From Antedon mediterranea (taxonomy: Eukaryota; Echinodermata; Crinoidea; Comatulida; Antedonidae): 64,000 nucleotides of DNA. The notes under the pieces were generated by a model. It was given only the letters and a program-made list of their open reading frames with translations, did no database searches and had not been told where the DNA came from. Shown piece after piece: positions 21,113 to 35,242 of the stretch. Within the stretch, counting starts at the first letter, position 1. Every line of letters begins with the position of its first letter. The stretch is taken from positions 14,017,001 through 14,081,000 of the forward strand of contig NC_092674.1 in the NCBI RefSeq assembly GCF_964355755.1, read 5' to 3'. A program made the translations under genes and the position numbers.

Positions 21113-23441
21113 GTAATATGCAAATGATTACATCATACGTTAACGTTTACGTGCTCCTGCAAAAGCTCCCTATTAATAATATTACACCACAAAACAGAGA
21201 ACATATTATAATTTCACTTAACAAAAAAAAATAATAAAAGCGTGACACTGCGCTTCAAATGGGAACGTATTTGGAACGGTCTAACTTCTTCAAGATTCAA
21301 TCGACTCGCTTCGATTTGACGCTTAATATTTGACAATACAATAAGTACGTTTACCCAACTGAGAAAACGTAATTAATACATGCCAAATCATGAACCATGG
21401 CCCCTTAAGAAAGGGTTAAAGGTCAAATATATGTCCCACTGGACTTAATTAACATAATGAGTACAAATATGAAACCAGTCCGAAATTGTGTATTTTTAGA
21501 GTCTAACAAAAGATCCGTCATTCTTATGTGTCAACTCGTCCTGTACCTAGTACGCTTAAGAAAGCTATTAATTACCGCTAATTAACATTTTAATTAGCAT
21601 AATCGAGTACATCAATAGAACCCTCGGCAATACCCAACTGAGACAACGTAATTCTTCAGTGCCAAATACTGTACCATGGCCCCTAAGAAAGGTCAGTTTG
21701 TGTTGAAAAAAACTAATTATGCATAAATAGTAGCCTTAAAAAATGATAAAATATTTAAGTTCAGTGTCTACCAAAGATTTATCTTTCTTACATGGCAACT
21801 TCTGTCAACTTATTTCACTCAAGAAAACTGCTAATTAGCATATTAATGATGACTATATGTTATAAACGTATGCTATAGACTTATTTACTGTAGCATTAAC
21901 GCTCCTTAAAGATTATACGTTAAAAAGGCGTAGATACTTATTTAATCTAAAACTTTGGTGTTTTTTTTCCTAGATACAAACTATATAGATCTTTGCATTT
22001 TAAACATATTATAATGTATCCATACTTAAAATCATTCTTGAAAACCATGAAATCACGAGAAAGCGCATGCATGGACAGTGGGACTGCTTTTGGCAATCCT
22101 GCGCCTGTTTGGAGATCCCATCAGTTAAATCTATTAAATTGTTTTGAGTTATCATTAATAACAGCCTCTCATCATGGAAACTTTATATTTAAGAAAATGA
22201 GAACAAAATGTGTCTTGAAATCATATCTAGGTTATATTCCTTCCTCCCCTCTTGTATTTTATATATATATATATGTGAACTTTATTCAATCAATCGTACA
22301 TTTGTTATATTGGTAACCACAATAAGGTATAATATTACAGTAGATTTTTACAAAAACAAGACCAATATAAATATTAATTATTAAATATATACAATGATTA
22401 TTTACAGTAATGATAATAATAAAAATTAATTGTTTATATTGACTATTATTGGAAACAGAAGTTGAATAATAAAATACTGAAAAGTTTAATTAGAGGTTTA
22501 CAATCAATGAAAAAGATGAAAACATATAATATTGTATTGTATTCTCAGACCACATTATTCAATTCAATTAAATTTCTTTTTCTTTCGAAAATATCATCCA
22601 TATTAATAAACTTATAAACAGGAAGAAAATCGTAAACTCTAAACTTAAGTATATAGAATGCTTCTCCATCTACAATCCATTTTGGAGTTATGGAGCATAT
22701 GTTTGCAAACACAAGAAACAAGGATGTTACCACTACTACTACTCATCTTTCCTTATTTTAGCTCTCGTAATATAACATCGCATATGACTGTACTTGACTC
22801 TACGTCAGGAATAGACAATGAGTCGCTTTGTACGAAGAGGTGGACCTTTTTCATGATGTAACTGCTGCTGTCAGTATGCTGTTATTTACGTACCTATAGA
22901 GCAACACCTTCCCCGAGATTATGTGTACATTTAATGAAGAAAGAACAATACTTAAAACTGATACGTAAAAAAGGCGAGCGGCGTGTATTGTAATATTTTA
23001 GCTGAATTAATATTATCAACATGCACAAGTACCTTACATTGAATTCTACAATGAAAAGGAGTCCAATGGAAAAAAAGGGTCCTGCTCTAAAACGTATTGA
23101 CACCTCAAGTTATTTGGTAAGATCTTGCTTGAAGGTATCTAGTGCTTTAAAAGACAACGAAGTAAACTATCTTTGATAACTGACTTTCCAATGTCAATAT
23201 TAACCTTGACAAGGCACCGGTGTTCCGAATCATAATTTGTGAGAGGTACAACCGCCGTGCAGTTATCGACAGTACAGTCATCCTCGCTACAAATTACAGT
23301 ATCTATAATATGACCCGCATTGTGGTTGGTTCATTTACCTATATTATTACCGGCACGCCCATTAAATTGTAAAAGTGTTATTATTTTTTAATCACACTGA
23401 ATTATATAGCACCTGTTATTAATAATATTTGTAACACTTAC
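21113..23441. other. Intron sequence between ankyrin exons C and D
   Basis: No gene is supported. It contains a degenerate direct repeat (21345-21850) and a short TA run near 22260. Confidence 0.5.
21345..21850 (+). repeat. Two degenerate direct copies, period about 277 bp
   Basis: TACCCAACTGAGAAAACGTAAT with ACCATGGCCCC and AAGAAAGG recurs from about 21351 and again from about 21628, followed by similar TTAATTAGCAT-containing sequence. Confidence 0.65.
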
Positions 23442-23540
23442 ATTGTTTGGAAGATCCACTTTAGCACCTGCCTTGAGCAAAATAGTGCAAACGTCTGTGT
23501 GGCCCTTTTCTGCAGCCACATTTAAAGGTGACCATCCATC
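23442..23540 (-). CDS. Ankyrin-repeat gene, exon C (one repeat)
   Basis: A 99-nt, phase-0 exon with acceptor TATTTCAG and donor GTAAGT. It encodes DGWSPLNVAAEKGHTDVC, then LLKAGAKVDLPNN, a standard ankyrin repeat. The exon joins in frame to exon B upstream and exon D downstream, so repeats follow without linker. Confidence 0.9.
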
Positions 23541-26500
23541 CTGAAATAATAACACACATCATGTTATAGAAGTAGTAGTATAGTCTTCTACAAAAAGCTA
23601 TTTAATATTGTATTGAAATCTTTTCGATGTGATCAAGTAAAACTAACTTTAAAGCCAGGTGAGGGCAAACAAATTCTATTGATCTAGCATTCCAATATCT
23701 ATAGTTTCCCCTATGTTTCATAATGTTAGTGATTTTATTTGTGTTACACGAGCTTTTTGAAAATATGCACTTTATTATCATGGGGATAGTTCAAATTACA
23801 CAATTAAATCTCTATTCATTTGTACACAAATGTTGTAAATAGAGAGGCAATTTAAAAAAAAAACTAAAAATAAACAGTGTGGTAAAAAATGTTATCAGAG
23901 GACTAAATATAGATAATACTTCATAGTTTTATTTTCATGCTGTAGCGAAAATTATCCACAGTAAATCCACAATCTTTTTTCACCTTCTATAGAGTCACCG
24001 GACATGTAATTACACTAGGTTAAACTACTTAACTACTGAAAAAAAGTCTTATTGGTTTTTATAGCTGAATTTTACCAAATTTTGTATTTGACCATTTTAA
24101 GGGAAATCCACTGGTTTTCGTCTTGATGTCTATTACAAATATTTGATTTATGTACAATTAACCAGATATTATATTTAAAATTCATGCCTGTACTTAAGCT
24201 TTAACTTAAATAAAGCTTATTAACTGTTGATGTTTTCTTTAAGATAATGTATTGTATATGCATGCATTTGTTTTGCTTGTATACTATTTTGTTATATAAT
24301 ACGGTACTTTTGTACGTAGCATTTATATATTGCAAATTTGGTAAGAAATTGTGGTCCTTAATATGAAAGACGGTACTAGTTCTGCTGCCAGTTATTTTGC
24401 TACAATTATCAAAGAACCTATAGATACAGCCTACTGATTGGGTAATAGAATACTGTAGTTTGATACGGTTAGTGTAATTTTGCGACGGTTGAAAACTTCT
24501 ACCTTTAAGATTTTTTGTTGGAGACATTGATATACGCACTGTCATATGGAACTTTTAAAGTTAAACAGCCCCAAATCATATATTATGATAAATTGGTGTT
24601 TGCGTTTGAACTGGCAGTTACGACTAAAATGATTCCAGGCCCCATAATATGTTCACATTTTGACTGCTAAATTCTTAACTATTGGTTTCATTTTGCTGTT
24701 ACTGGGAGAGGATACGTTTAAAAAAAAATGTTTTACCAAATCATTTGAATACGTCGATTCATATCCATTTTGTGCTATGCTATGATATACATAATTAAAT
24801 GACTTTCTCTCTGGCCTTCCGATTTAGGTGAAGTAGACATTATTTTATTATGACATACAGTAGTAACGTTCTACCGCTATTTTGTATTGAAGATAATCAT
24901 GTTGCTTTGTAATCAGTGCTACGAATCACCAACATCATTGATAGAGAACCAGATGTAAACAACAGACGCATCAGAGGTAATTTAGATCGGACGACGAGGA
25001 ACCCAAATCATCAACAGAGACAAAGGCATCCACCAACTCACATTGGCTCCCTAGAGGTATATCAGTTTAAAAACATATTTTATTCTAAAGGAGCTGTCTA
25101 AGCAGGACTGCCAAGCAGGTTAGTTTCGCTAATTATTTTTTTTTTTTTCGAAAAGAATTATTAATTCACATCGTTACGTAAAATACAGAATGTACGTAAT
25201 CTCCGCGAAGCCATAACAATTATTTCATTACCATGTATATCTCACATCAAGTCGTCTTCTAATACTAATACCGGTACGTGTCATTTTTAATTCCGCTTGA
25301 ACAAATTATTCGCTTCACACTCAACATTTCATCCCCTCCACTTAAAAATCTACAATTCTGTTGTACAATTTCAAACATTCTTGTTTTGAAGATGTCGATA
25401 TCTTGTCGCCATTGCTTTAATCATTACTGCCTCGACTGTCAGTACTCTGTTAAATATCTAAAACTTCAGTGTCATCCAAAAAACATCTACACTTGCACGC
25501 TTACTTTACGCGGAAAATATTCGGACGGTTAGTTTAACACCTATTTCCCGTTTAAAAGTCGAAACTCATCTCATTGTAAGCTTTAATATCATGTACATAA
25601 ACAACACTGAATGTGTTTCACACTTGCTATATCACAGCATCTCGAACATCTTGACCTGGAGAGGTTCGTCAGAATCCTGTTTGAGCAGAACGATTTATAA
25701 CAATGACGTCACCTTTATACAATAGGACACCGGTTTTTGTAGAGAGTTCGAAATAGAAATGGTTAGGTTAGTCAGTGTGTGCTCTAAATTGAGCTGTTTT
25801 TACTTCACAATATCAAATACCTCAATTTGTTTAAAATCTATTTTTTGCGATCATTGATCGTTTTCAATTTTTAATATTGGTTCTGATTTTTAAACCATCT
25901 TGAGAACATTGTGAGCAGAGTTTGGATTTGATTTACGCATTATCTTTCTGAGCTTAATTGTTGAATCACGTACAGCTATTACTGCATCGGAAAATTTTGC
26001 ATATTAAAGTTTAACTAAAATACACCATAGTACCCTGTGTTATCGGAGAAATATTCGGGAAAATATTACACATCTGTAAGTGTAAGTGCGCAATCATATT
26101 GCTTATAATAACTTTGAAAGCACGCTTCGGTATTGCCAATCGCAATGGTTTAGAACAGGACGCCAAACTGTAAGATATAGCTTTAGGATTGGGTGCAGGT
26201 AGTGGTGGTAACTGCTGTAACATCAACAGGGCTTAATTTTAACGAGAACACGGGGTAACGACACATTTATCAAGAAAGACGCTCTTGATCATCATTTTTT
26301 AAATACGATGTATTTATAATTATATGGACCTCAACAAAATCCATCTAAAGTACCAGCAGCATTGGTTGACAAACCCTTAATATTCGATCACATACTGACC
26401 GTCATTAAGCTTTATAACCAGTCACATCAATGAGGAACTTAATTACACACTGCATTGTTTGCAAACTGGTAAGTAATACAACCCAACAACACTGTCATGA

Positions 26501-27292
26501 TGTAATTAGGAAAAGAAGGAACAAAATGGCTTCTTTCATTGAAACATCAATTTTAATTGATGTTTCAATAAAAATACATACAGGAGCTATTTTGGCTTGG
26601 TATTATGTACAAAAAGCCCTAGAAAACATCTTATTTTATTGTTTTAGTTTTCTTCAGAAATATAACTTTTGATTTCATATTTTAAACACGATATTTGTAT
26701 TCGAGTAGGCCTATTATAATACAGTATGTATAATTTTTCAATACAGGTAGTTTTTTTTTCTTTGTCTACTTGCTTAATTTCTGTTGCAAAACGCTGTGAT
26801 GGAAATGTTGCTTTCCACGTAAACGTACTGTAAGTGCAGATATTAGAGAGGTTTCGCAATCTTACGAATACGATAACGAAAACCTGCTGGAGTTTTGGAA
26901 AACCAAGAATGCGTAAAAAAAAATGATGCTTCAACATGCTTATGCGTGGGCTGAAGACAAAATATTAGGCCTAAATTGAATTGGCTTGTTTTTATTATAA
27001 TTTATAGTTTACTTAAAGTTATTATTTACACAATAAGTGAAAATATTTTGCTATAAAATTATGATTACGTTATTGTGAACCTTTTGTTATCGTTAAATTT
27101 ATAAACACAGTTCAACAATTGTTAACACGTATTTTATTCCTATTCATGTCAATCGAATTTCATTAAACTAAAATGTTTCGATTTCCCCTTTTTCTAGCAA
27201 ATCGGAATTGGAAAACCTTATTCTTGATGGTAATAATTATTATGTATGTATTATTACACTGTATAATCGATGAAGGAAACATTCATGTGTAA

Positions 27293-27298
<6 letters not shown>
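23541..27298. other. Intron sequence between ankyrin exons B and C, left part
   Basis: No gene or clear element is recognised. An inverted pair TTGAAACATCAA / TTGATGTTTCAA lies near 26539-26568. Confidence 0.45.

Positions 27299-27376
<78 letters not shown>
27299..27376. repeat. (TA)n microsatellite
   Basis: About 39 uninterrupted dinucleotide copies in an intron. Confidence 0.97.
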
Positions 27377-27378
<2 letters not shown>

Positions 27379-28249
27379 TCATCCGTTTAGTTTATCATTT
27401 ATTCAGTGTATAGGCTTCACTGGTAATTGTCTTAAAATAAGTGCAAAGTACAACAATTTAGACAAAACAGTACGGTATTCAGTACATTCAGTTCTTCAAT
27501 AACTGTTACGGAGCCTATTTGTACAAAAGATGGTGGACCGGTAAACGTACACCTTAAACACAGAATGGATCTTTTTTTTCATTTTGGAGGAGATGGTAAT
27601 AACAGTCCGTCGTCGTTTCAGCAAAGATATCTCCGAGTTGGAATAAGAAACAACAAAACATATCCATCTAGTGCACTGTTTTACGATGAAGTTATGTGGA
27701 GAAACCACTGTGATCTACTGTAGCTAAAGTAACCGATATTAGCTTCGATGGTTCACTATGGCAAGAAGCATTACTGTTTTTGATGATCAACTTTAGATAG
27801 CATGGTAACCAACGTGGTGATGTTGCAACATGTTAAGATGCATAGCCCTTAATGATTTATATGAAGTAGGATTTTCTAAAAAGAAATACTTCAATAAAGA
27901 GACATAATACTGTAGGTTGAAGGCTTGCAATTACCACCAACACAAAGCGTTACTGGAATTAATCAAATCCACAGGATAAAATAATGTTTGGAGTATCAAC
28001 CTTGACTTCAACTGATGGATGTGCTGTCTATAACGCAAAAGCTAAAGAGACCTATCATCCAACGTCATCTCTAAAGTGAAACTATTTGCCAATTATTGCA
28101 TTCATAACACAATTCTAAGTACTGAAGACGCTGGAGATTGCAAACAGACTTCGTAAGCGAACGAGAAAAAGGTGTTAAAATGCTACTAAATACTTCTCCG
28201 TGAGAGTTAAACACAGGAAGACACCAATCAATATAGGACATCCTTTCTA

Positions 28250-28515
28250 GTATTTGAACTCAGTCAAGTTAGATTGGTCAACCCATATAAGCCAAATCAC
28301 CAATAAAGCAAACAGAATACTAAGATTGCGAAACATAAATCTATATAGTACAATTGTAGTAGGAATATTAAACTTATAGCGTATAAATATCTTATTCGAC
28401 CTAAGCTTAAGTAATGTTTTGACGCTTGGCCAAATCTCGAATCGGACATTTACAAGCTATATTTGCCGCTAAACACATAGCACAATAATACGAGGATGCT
28501 TCGATGCAACCATTA
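28250..28515 (+). pseudogene. LINE RT C-terminal fragment
   Basis: Plus-strand reading gives KLDWSTHISQITNKANRILR and, in another frame, AYKYLIRPKLK and NLESDIYKL. These match the typical thumb/C-terminal region of CR1/Jockey-type RT proteins (a WSTHI...KAN...L segment, then LIRPKLEY). Frameshifts and stops show it is an old dead fragment. The area 27.9-28.25 kb may hold more of it but is not readable. Confidence 0.65.
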
Positions 28516-28710
28516 GCCTAAAAATGTTGTGATTTTATGGATTTTAGCACCGTGACCTCTGACTGCAGTTGATACTAATTGTTGCTTATTATTTTATTTA
28601 GCTTAGATATTATCCTATTATATGCCTAGAAGAATAGGAGTTAGGCCATGTTATATTATATAGGCCAGGAACTTTGTTAACGTTTGTGTTTTGTATGGTA
28701 AATACACATA

Positions 28711-29508
28711 CGCCCGTATTCTTAAACCGGACTTTAGTCGTAGTCCGAGCTAAAACTTGATGAATGACACCATTTTAATTCATAAACAAAACTTCAACTA
28801 AATCGGCGACAAAAACAGGCCAACCTCGACTAAATCGAGACGGATTTTGATAGATGGGGCAGGCTAAATCGCCGACTAAATGGTATTTAAACCAGGTTTA
28901 TAAAAAATATAACAGTCGTTGAGTTGTTATATTAGCCAGATATTGAAGAATGAAATATCTATTTTTATATTAGTTGAATTAAATATGCATTGGTATAATG
29001 TTGATGCAAATCATGTTTATTTACAACCGTATACAAATTACATAATTTTCTTCGCGCAAGTCCGCGATGGAACGTTTACAGCGCTTTCTTGTCACGCTAT
29101 GAAGTACGTGATTCGTCGCGATCATACTTTGTTGGAGGCCTATAAAATATGGAAGTTTTTGTTTGTTGTTAATGAAAAGTACTTTACTTTTAAATTAATA
29201 CTGATCTTGTTTCTATAATAAACGATTAAGATTATTTTTCATGTATAGTCCTGATGCGTATAAAGTTTTGTTATAACAAAATGGAAAGTGATATTAATGC
29301 GCAAAATTTCGTATTTTATCATTGGCCAATTTTAATTTATAATATTTATTAAAATAGCCTTTGTTACCCAAACGTGTTAAACTCGACTAAAGCTCGACTT
29401 CATTAAGTCGAACTACTTTTTTTATGAATCGAATTTGAAGTATTAGCTCGAACTAGTACTTTTTGAAGTCAAAGTTCGAACTACGACTAAATTTCGAATA
29501 ACGGGCGT
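28711..29508. mobile_element. About 0.8-kb MITE with ACGCCCGT termini
   Basis: The left end CGCCCGTATTCTTAAACC and the inverted right end CGCCCGTTATTCG continue into TTTAGTCGTAGT on both sides, giving imperfect TIRs of about 40 bp. TA flanks both ends and may be the target duplication, which would fit a Tc1/mariner-like helper. The interior has further CGACTAAA words near both ends. It has no recognisable protein; a 99-codon frame at 28919-29218 has no known domain. Confidence 0.65.
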
Positions 29509-30987
29509 AAATGGCTATTTAACTTATATGGAGTAGGGAAATATATTATAAAGAACGTTTACCTTGGCAATAAGCAATTCAAAGTTGAATATTTTAAATG
29601 TGAACGTACCCCCCCCCCCCCCCACAAATTCATCAAATGTGCCATGACAAGGACAGTAATCGGTGATACCATACAAAACACACATTTAGCTTTGATTAAA
29701 TTTAATTCAATAGTTTGGTGTCATTTTATAACAAGTAATTTCCAGGGTTCGAATTGTATTCGATTAATAATTCAACGTGTCTGTATTATTTGTTCATGTC
29801 GACATGTATACTGTTGTACACACAGCCTTGCCTACACTTATTTATTTACGCCGAAATTTCACTACAGTTCAGTAGAACCTCTCCTTTGGAACTCCCCTAT
29901 TCAGGGAACGAGAACTCTGAATGCCAAAGAAACAACACTACAAAAGCAAACAGAAAAATGACTAAATATCCATCATTATTAATACTTTGGTACTTTCTCT
30001 GAGACGAAATTTTGTATTTTCATTTCTTCTAGATTTATTCAGTCAGTCCAGATCAATTATTAGGAGACAATTTTCGAAAGGTGAGGTTTCAAAGGTGACC
30101 TTTTATTAGGTGTTCTTTGTATTCTAAAACCATTTGCGGGCGCGACCTAGATGGTACGCGAGCGAATTGAGCAATGCATCTAGTATTATTAAATATCATC
30201 AACAAAATGATAATGTTACTACTGGACAAGTGGTGGCCAATATAAACATAATAATAACCACCAAATATAATTGTTATTATTGTTACTCACTCTACCCGAA
30301 GACAATTCCTTAACGAATAGGATAGAGCAAAGAAAAAGCAATGCACCAAACGTTGCCACTTTTAAGAATAAATTGAACACCATTAACAATTAATTTCGTA
30401 AAAGCATATTTTGTAATTGTTTGCTCTTTTTGGAAGTCAACAATACTGATAAAGATATATGTAACTTGTATTGTCATACTTTTGTGACGTCTTTTGTGGT
30501 ACCCAATACTTAGTTGCATATTTTCCACCTGTGGGTTGGTTTAAATAGACGATGTATTTGTAAAAGAAAAAGTTAGGTTGTGCACAACGAATGAATAAAG
30601 TGAACGGTACCAAGTAAGATGTATTGTGTATTTATATTCTAAGCATAACAATATAAGCACTGTATTACTTGTCTCGCTTTTTGCGTTTTTTCACGTTCGA
30701 ACATAGTATCGTTGACCTAAACGCAACTCTATTAAACTGTTCGCCGTGTGTCGCATTGATTGCAACACACTGCGTCGATTGCAAGGTAGCGAACGCTAAT
30801 ATAACGTAGGCTAATGTAAATTACATCAGGTTAAATTTGTCAATGCACCTTTTGAATTGGCGAGATATGAATGTTTACATATTATATTATTTGTATGGCA
30901 AATAAACACTTTAATTTGCGGAGATAGAAGTATATACAATTTCCAGATTTATTAATAGGTAAAATTAAAATACACTTTATTACTTAC

Positions 30988-31086
30988 GTTAGCTTGTAGA
31001 TTAACATCTGCACCTGATTCAATCAAGTTCTCGCAAACAGTGACATTGTTGTAATAAGCTCCATTGTACAGTGCTGTTTCACCTGT
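30988..31086 (-). CDS. Ankyrin-repeat gene, exon B (one repeat)
   Basis: A 99-nt, phase-0 exon with acceptor TTTTCAATAG and donor GTAAGT. It encodes TGETALYNGAYYNNVTVC, then LIESGADVNLQAN. This is one ankyrin repeat with the GADVN loop. The second helix position usually holding AA is GA, which is tolerated in the family. Confidence 0.87.
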
Positions 31087-31392
31087 CTATTGAAAATATG
31101 TAAATAAAAACTTAAAAAATTATCATTTTTAAACGCCAAATATTGAAGAATAATGAATCATATGTCCAAATAACTAATTGTAATATGTATTTAAATGTAA
31201 TATTTTGTGTGATAGACACATTTGTTTTGTTTTTACATCTACATTATTTGCTCTGATATGAAGTCAATGAATAAGTTAAAGACATTTGCCATGTTTTTGA
31301 TTATTTTAAGAAAAAGGCAAACATAATAAAATATTTTCAATACTAATTGGGGATAGACAGGTAAATTAAATGCTTAAAAGTAAACGTTAAAT

Positions 31393-33425
31393 ATGTATTG
31401 TCCTAAAAAAATGAAATATTGTTTTATGTTTGAAAATATTAATAATATTTGGGATAGTATAATGAACAATATAAACAAGGCTATTTCTGAATCTGTGCCT
31501 ATTAAGAAAAGAAATAAGACTAAATCATTTCCATGGATTACTACAGAAATTAAGAAACTTTGTACAAAGAAAAGAAAATTATATAGGAAGGCTAAGATTT
31601 TAAAAACAAATGAAGCTACAGATAGATTTAAGTGTTGTAGTAAGGAACTGAAAAAAGCCATATATTGTAGTCACAGAAATTATGTTCTAGACATCTCAAA
31701 TAAGGCTACTTCAAATATAAAGCAATTTTGGGCATATATTAGGGCAATTAGACAAGATTCACAAGTTATAAGTTTTAAGATTAATGATACTATAGTAACA
31801 GATGCTAGAGAGATAGCAAATTTGTTTAATGATCAATTTTCTAGTAATTTCAGTAATAATGATGATGGTGGTAATGATGACTTGCTCTGCAACTTTGATA
31901 TTATCCCTCAGCATTATATGGAACTTGAGAAATTTAATGTGATGGAAGTTTATCAGGCATTAAACTATTTAATTGTTTCAAAATCTCCAGGACCTGATAA
32001 TTTACTTCCCATATTTCTAAAGGTTTGTAGGGCAGAATTAGCACGATTGTTGTGCGACTTTTTTAACTTATCTTTAGAAAAAGGCATTTTACCAAAACAG
32101 TGGAAAACTGCTAATGTTGTACCTGTTTTCAAAAAGCATGGAAAACCTAAAGGTGATTTTAAGAGTTACAGACCTGTGTCTTTAACACCAATTGTTTGTA
32201 AAATGATAGAGAAACTTGTGTGTACCCGAATCAATAATTTCTTAGAGGCTAATAGTATATTATCAGATAATCAGTTTGGTTTTAGACATGCTTATAGTAC
32301 TGAATTGTTACTCACTAAGGCGTTTCATTCATGGGCTCAAAGTTTAGATGCAAACAATTGTAAGCAAGTAGATGTAATTTTCTTAGATTTTTCATCTGCT
32401 TTTGATAAAGTACCCTATAATCGTCTGATTAAGAAACTTAACAATATTGGCTTAAACAAAGGTTTAAATAAATGGATTCAGGATTTTCTTTTAAATAGAA
32501 AACAAAGAGTTATCTATAGAGGTGAAATATCGCATTGGAAGAATGTAATATCAGGGGTACCCCAGGGGTCAGTTCTTGGCCCTCTTTTGTTTCTATTGTA
32601 TGTGAGTGATCTTGAATATGGTATAGAATCTTCAATTTTTCAATTTGCAGATGACAATACCATTTCAAGACATATTCATGAATTTGAAGACTGTATAAAG
32701 TTACAGAGTGATTTAAATAAGATTTATGAATGGTCAGTTTTAAATAAACTACCATTAAATGCATCAAAATGTGCAGCAATGAGTTTATCCAGGTGTAAAG
32801 ATCCCATCATATTTGTTTACGATATCAATTCCGATTCAACGGAAAGAGTCCATGAATTCAAACTACTTGGTGTATATATCAACAGTAAATTAACATGCCA
32901 CTCTCATGTAGATTACAGTATGTTTGTAGTAAGGCAAGCAAACTTCTTTGTTTTGTTTCAAGATGTAGTAAAGCAATGTCTTGGATGGCAATGCTAAATC
33001 TTTACAAAGCACTAATACTACCTGTTGTGACTTACTGTTGTTGTATGTGGGCACCTATGGGTTCAGAGAAAGGCCACTAGAATAAATATGTACAGAAAAG
33101 AAGGAAATTGGGACACTTCATATTTATATAGGTTAAAGACCCTAAATATTTAAAGTATTGAAGATATATTTAAAGTGTATAGACTCACATTAGGTTTTAA
33201 AATAATGCATGGCCTCTGTCCATCATCCTTTAATGAGTTTGTGAGATAAAGTGAGAGGTGTGAAGGGCGGTTAATACATTGGAAGGCAAAGACCAATACA
33301 TTTTTTAATTCATCGTTTGTTATTTTCCCTAGATTATGGGAGCAACTTCCCAATGAAATTAAACAATGTGCTACAATTTCAGACTTTAAAGCCCAACTCA
33401 TCAAACATTTGATCTCAAAATATTA
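31393..33425 (+). pseudogene. LINE ORF2: reverse transcriptase, 5'-truncated
   Basis: A 534-residue open frame starts in the linker between endonuclease and RT (SFPWITTEIKKLCTKKRKLY), then carries the RT: DFKSYRPVSLTP (about 254-266), FLDFSSAFDKV (about 329-339), SGVPQGSVLGPLLF (about 386-399) and the catalytic FADD (about 418-421). Near 32925 the frame shifts and the C-terminal part continues with KASKLLCFVSRCSKA, YKALILPVVTYC and VQRKATRINMY. A later stop is followed by HGLCPSSFNEFV and WEQLPNEIKQC, ending at the TAA near 33425. RT is intact by motif, but the C-terminus is broken and the endonuclease is missing. CR1/L2/Jockey-type by motif style. It lies in an ankyrin intron, antisense to that gene. 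Confidence 0.9.
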
Positions 33426-33645
33426 AGTTGTAATTGTTTATATTGTTTATTCAATGCAGCTTATTTTTAATTGGTGTATCTCATTATAACTTTGTTTTGT
33501 TTTGTTTTATTTTGACTTAATTTGTGCTACTTAGTTTTGTTATTTTTGTATTTTATAAGTAATGATGGAGTTTGGGCTCATGCCTATTACTTGCTCCTGG
33601 CAAGATAAATTGTAAAATGTACTTTATTAACTTTTGCCGAATAAA

Positions 33646-33674
<29 letters not shown>
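33426..33674 (+). mobile_element. LINE 3' UTR with (ATT)n tail
   Basis: Sequence after the RT stop, with GCCTATTACTTGCTCCTGGC and AATAAA, ends in about nine ATT copies. A microsatellite tail instead of poly(A) is usual for CR1/L2-like elements. Confidence 0.8.
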
Positions 33675-33676
<2 letters not shown>

Positions 33677-34930
33677 CACTTCCGTAGAAAAAAAAAAACA
33701 TGTTTTCACTTAAAAAAGACAAATATACAGTTAAATTAAATGAAGAAACCCATTGGCTGGCAGCCAATTTGATTATTGTTTGCTTTAAATATACAGTTTT
33801 TCAGTTAAATGATTTGTTCTTGTTCAAACTGTTGGTCAAAGTGAATAAATACTATGTGACATTGAACTGACATATTCAACAACAACTATTTAAAAAAAAA
33901 TGCTTAGACGGAATTTTTACTCTGTGAGTAAATTGGTAATTTATTAATTTATTGTATATAGAAATTTGGTAGGCCTACAATACTTCAGTACTCATTTTTA
34001 CCACATAAAGAATTAAGTTGAAACACAATTATAATAATAATATAAGTTTGCTTAGTCATTAGCTATCCCGTTTACAATGATTTTTTTTTTAATCTTTACA
34101 CATAAAATAACTCATAGGCCTACATGTTTTACGTAGTAAAATGTTTCATATTGTTTATGCCAAGCGTTTTTTTGCTCTTATTAAGAATTTTATAATTTTT
34201 AATAATGTTGTTTTCTTATACCGTTTTCTCTCTAATAATATTTATTGTTCATGTACAGTAACTACTCAATGTTCTTCTTTGTATTTTGCTTGGTAACACG
34301 AGTTGATCTATGGGAGACAACTTGACAACCAAATGCGGATGATATTACACAGTTAATTGACAGTATATTATATATTTTCAAGGCATGGAGAGTTGTGTAT
34401 ATTTACAGAATGATGATTGAATAATGAACCTGGGAATTGTTCATGATTTATTAAAATTTTTAATTTGGTAAAGTAATCCATTTATTATAATAGATTGCTG
34501 GAATCGTTATTTGAATAATTTACCATTGCTTATATTATATACTATATTTGATTGATCACTTCATTTTAAATTCATATAGGCCTACAACAAACAATACTCA
34601 CAAAACGATAAATCACACTAAAATTGATGTTTTCTAATTTAAATTGTTTATTATTATTTTCATTATTATTTTTGTTTATTGTTATTTTCTTTTTATCTAC
34701 ATTATTGTTTGCATTAATATTACAGTATTTGTATTTTTTTTTCTTATTTGTATGGACAACCCACTTTCACTACACATATTATAAACAATGTACATCTAAA
34801 TGATAGTACACAGTCTAAGGTCAATATGTTAATTTATTCTAGATAATGTTGGTATTGTGTTAACAATCTTTGTATTATTATTCTTATTATTTACATAGAA
34901 AAATAAATCATAATTGATTTGTAGGCCTAC
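33675..34930. other. Intron sequence between ankyrin exons A and B
   Basis: AT-rich, no gene seen. Confidence 0.5.
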
Positions 34931-35011
34931 CTTGTTGTTGATGTTTACCGCCTTTAACTTAATAACATGTGTACAAATATCGATCTCACTTTTTTTTGCA
35001 CTTTCCGGAAT
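34931..35011 (-). CDS. Ankyrin-repeat gene, exon A (partial or divergent repeat)
   Basis: An 81-nt, phase-0 exon (27 codons) with acceptor TTTCATAG and donor GTAGGC. It encodes IPESAKKSEIDICTHVIK, then LKAVNINNK. The second half resembles the end of an ankyrin repeat (ICTHVIKLKAVNINNK), while the first half lacks the TPLH turn. It may be the capping repeat at the N-terminal side. Its phase, strand and position fit exons B to D. Upstream exons were not found. Confidence 0.68.
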
Positions 35012-35242
35012 CTATGAAATAGGAACAGATAGTATTATTAAAATAAATCCAATTGTATATTTAATTCAATCAAATGCATTGATATGATTGTTAAACACAA
35101 GATCAGAATATTCTATTTTTTCAATCGAAAGAAGACATATCATCCCCAACTTTTGTCAGATTACGTGTTTAACAATATTTGGTAATTTTATAACATATTC
35201 GTCTGTATTTTATATGTACAGTTATAATAAGAGACAAACATA

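Noticed and set aside
28919-29218. 99-codon frame inside the MITE
   Set aside because: It starts at a non-ATG codon, shows no known domain and lies inside a non-autonomous element.
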